A stretch of DNA of 51,352 nt from Lachnospiraceae bacterium UBA3689 (GTDB lineage Bacteria; Bacillota; Clostridia; Lachnospirales; Lachnospiraceae): positions 1 through 51,352 of the forward strand of contig DFIU01000020.1 in NCBI GenBank assembly GCA_002371465.1, in the 5' to 3' direction. The stretch's first letter is position 1, and every line of letters starts with the position of its first letter. A model generated the notes under the pieces. It ran no database searches. It was not told the DNA's origin and saw nothing but the letters and a program-made list of their open reading frames with translations. Position numbers and translations under genes: made by a program. Below, piece after piece: positions 51,254-51,352 of the stretch.

Positions 51254-51352
51254 GACCAGCCTGATCTGGTGCAAGACCTGTCTTTTCTGTCTGTTGGTAT
51301 AGAATTGTTTCCTGATGATTTAAGAGGGCTGATATGCTACCCCCAAGTAGGA
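51254..51352 (+). other. 3' flank of the exporter operon
   Basis: A short hairpin, ACCAG/CTGGT within 51256-51271, follows the stop codon and a T-rich stretch comes about 15 bases later; a weak terminator at best. A TAGAAT near 51300 may be the -10 of a following gene outside the window. Confidence 0.3.

Noticed and set aside
50219..51274. A 351-codon minus-strand frame opposite the second exporter gene, and a 349-codon one at 47577-48626
   Set aside because: Both mirror the ABC exporter genes and show a composition (Asp/His/Arg-rich) typical of antisense shadows.
1..51352. CRISPR arrays, tRNA or rRNA genes, insertion sequences
   Set aside because: No regularly spaced repeats, no cloverleaf or rRNA motifs, and no transposase gene were found on reading either strand.

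Overview
The window looks like chromosomal DNA of a low-to-mid-GC Gram-positive anaerobe, most likely a Clostridia/Lachnospiraceae-type Firmicute. The support is strong AGGAGG ribosome-binding sites, TTG and GTG starts, lipobox lipoproteins, GntR/YtrA and OhrR regulators, a MalEFG importer without its own ATPase, AsnA, and a BmrCD-type exporter. The genus cannot be fixed from sequence alone. No rRNA, tRNA, CRISPR array, insertion sequence or prophage was found.

Region 1 (about 1-21 kb) is accessory and AT-richer. It holds small membrane proteins, single-gene regulators and several broken genes. In order: a TetR-type regulator; a frameshifted membrane protein; a lone serine recombinase; DUF3592, DUF4241 and unknown proteins; a twice-frameshifted gene; an XRE regulator with VanZ; a DUF1905/zinc-finger/DUF1801 fusion; two divergent copies of a GntR-ATPase-permease cassette; a BcrA-like ABC pair; a lipoprotein; further membrane proteins; and a hemolysin III homologue. 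Two distant minus-strand genes share an almost identical promoter and dyad.

Region 2 (21-34.6 kb) is a GC-richer metabolic block. It starts with a peroxide-defence cluster (two Cys-type glutathione peroxidases, OhrR, thioredoxin, thioredoxin reductase). Then come serine acetyltransferase, a TrpXYZ-like ABC importer, an RluA pseudouridine synthase, a uracil permease, and an LDH/MDH-family dehydrogenase. It ends with DAHP synthase and prephenate dehydratase. Upstream of DAHP synthase sits the most notable element: a promoter, a 28-codon phenylalanine-rich leader ORF with a good ribosome-binding site, and a perfect intrinsic terminator. This is the arrangement expected of ribosome-mediated attenuation of phenylalanine synthesis.

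Region 3 (34.6-51.3 kb) holds a processive GT2 glycosyltransferase and an SDR oxidoreductase. Next is a flavodoxin/PNPOx fusion with a long acidic tail and a strong hairpin over its start. A starch/maltodextrin locus follows (LacI regulator, MalEFG, GH13 cyclomaltodextrinase, and a secreted AT-rich CBM20 amylase). AsnA and a heterodimeric ABC exporter, whose leader carries a terminator, complete the window.

A recurring theme is terminator-like hairpins inside 5' leaders (cysE, aroF, the exporter), suggesting that premature termination is used as a control. Three gene breaks in the first 8 kb can each be repaired by adding one A to an A-run, so they may be real decay or sequencing error.
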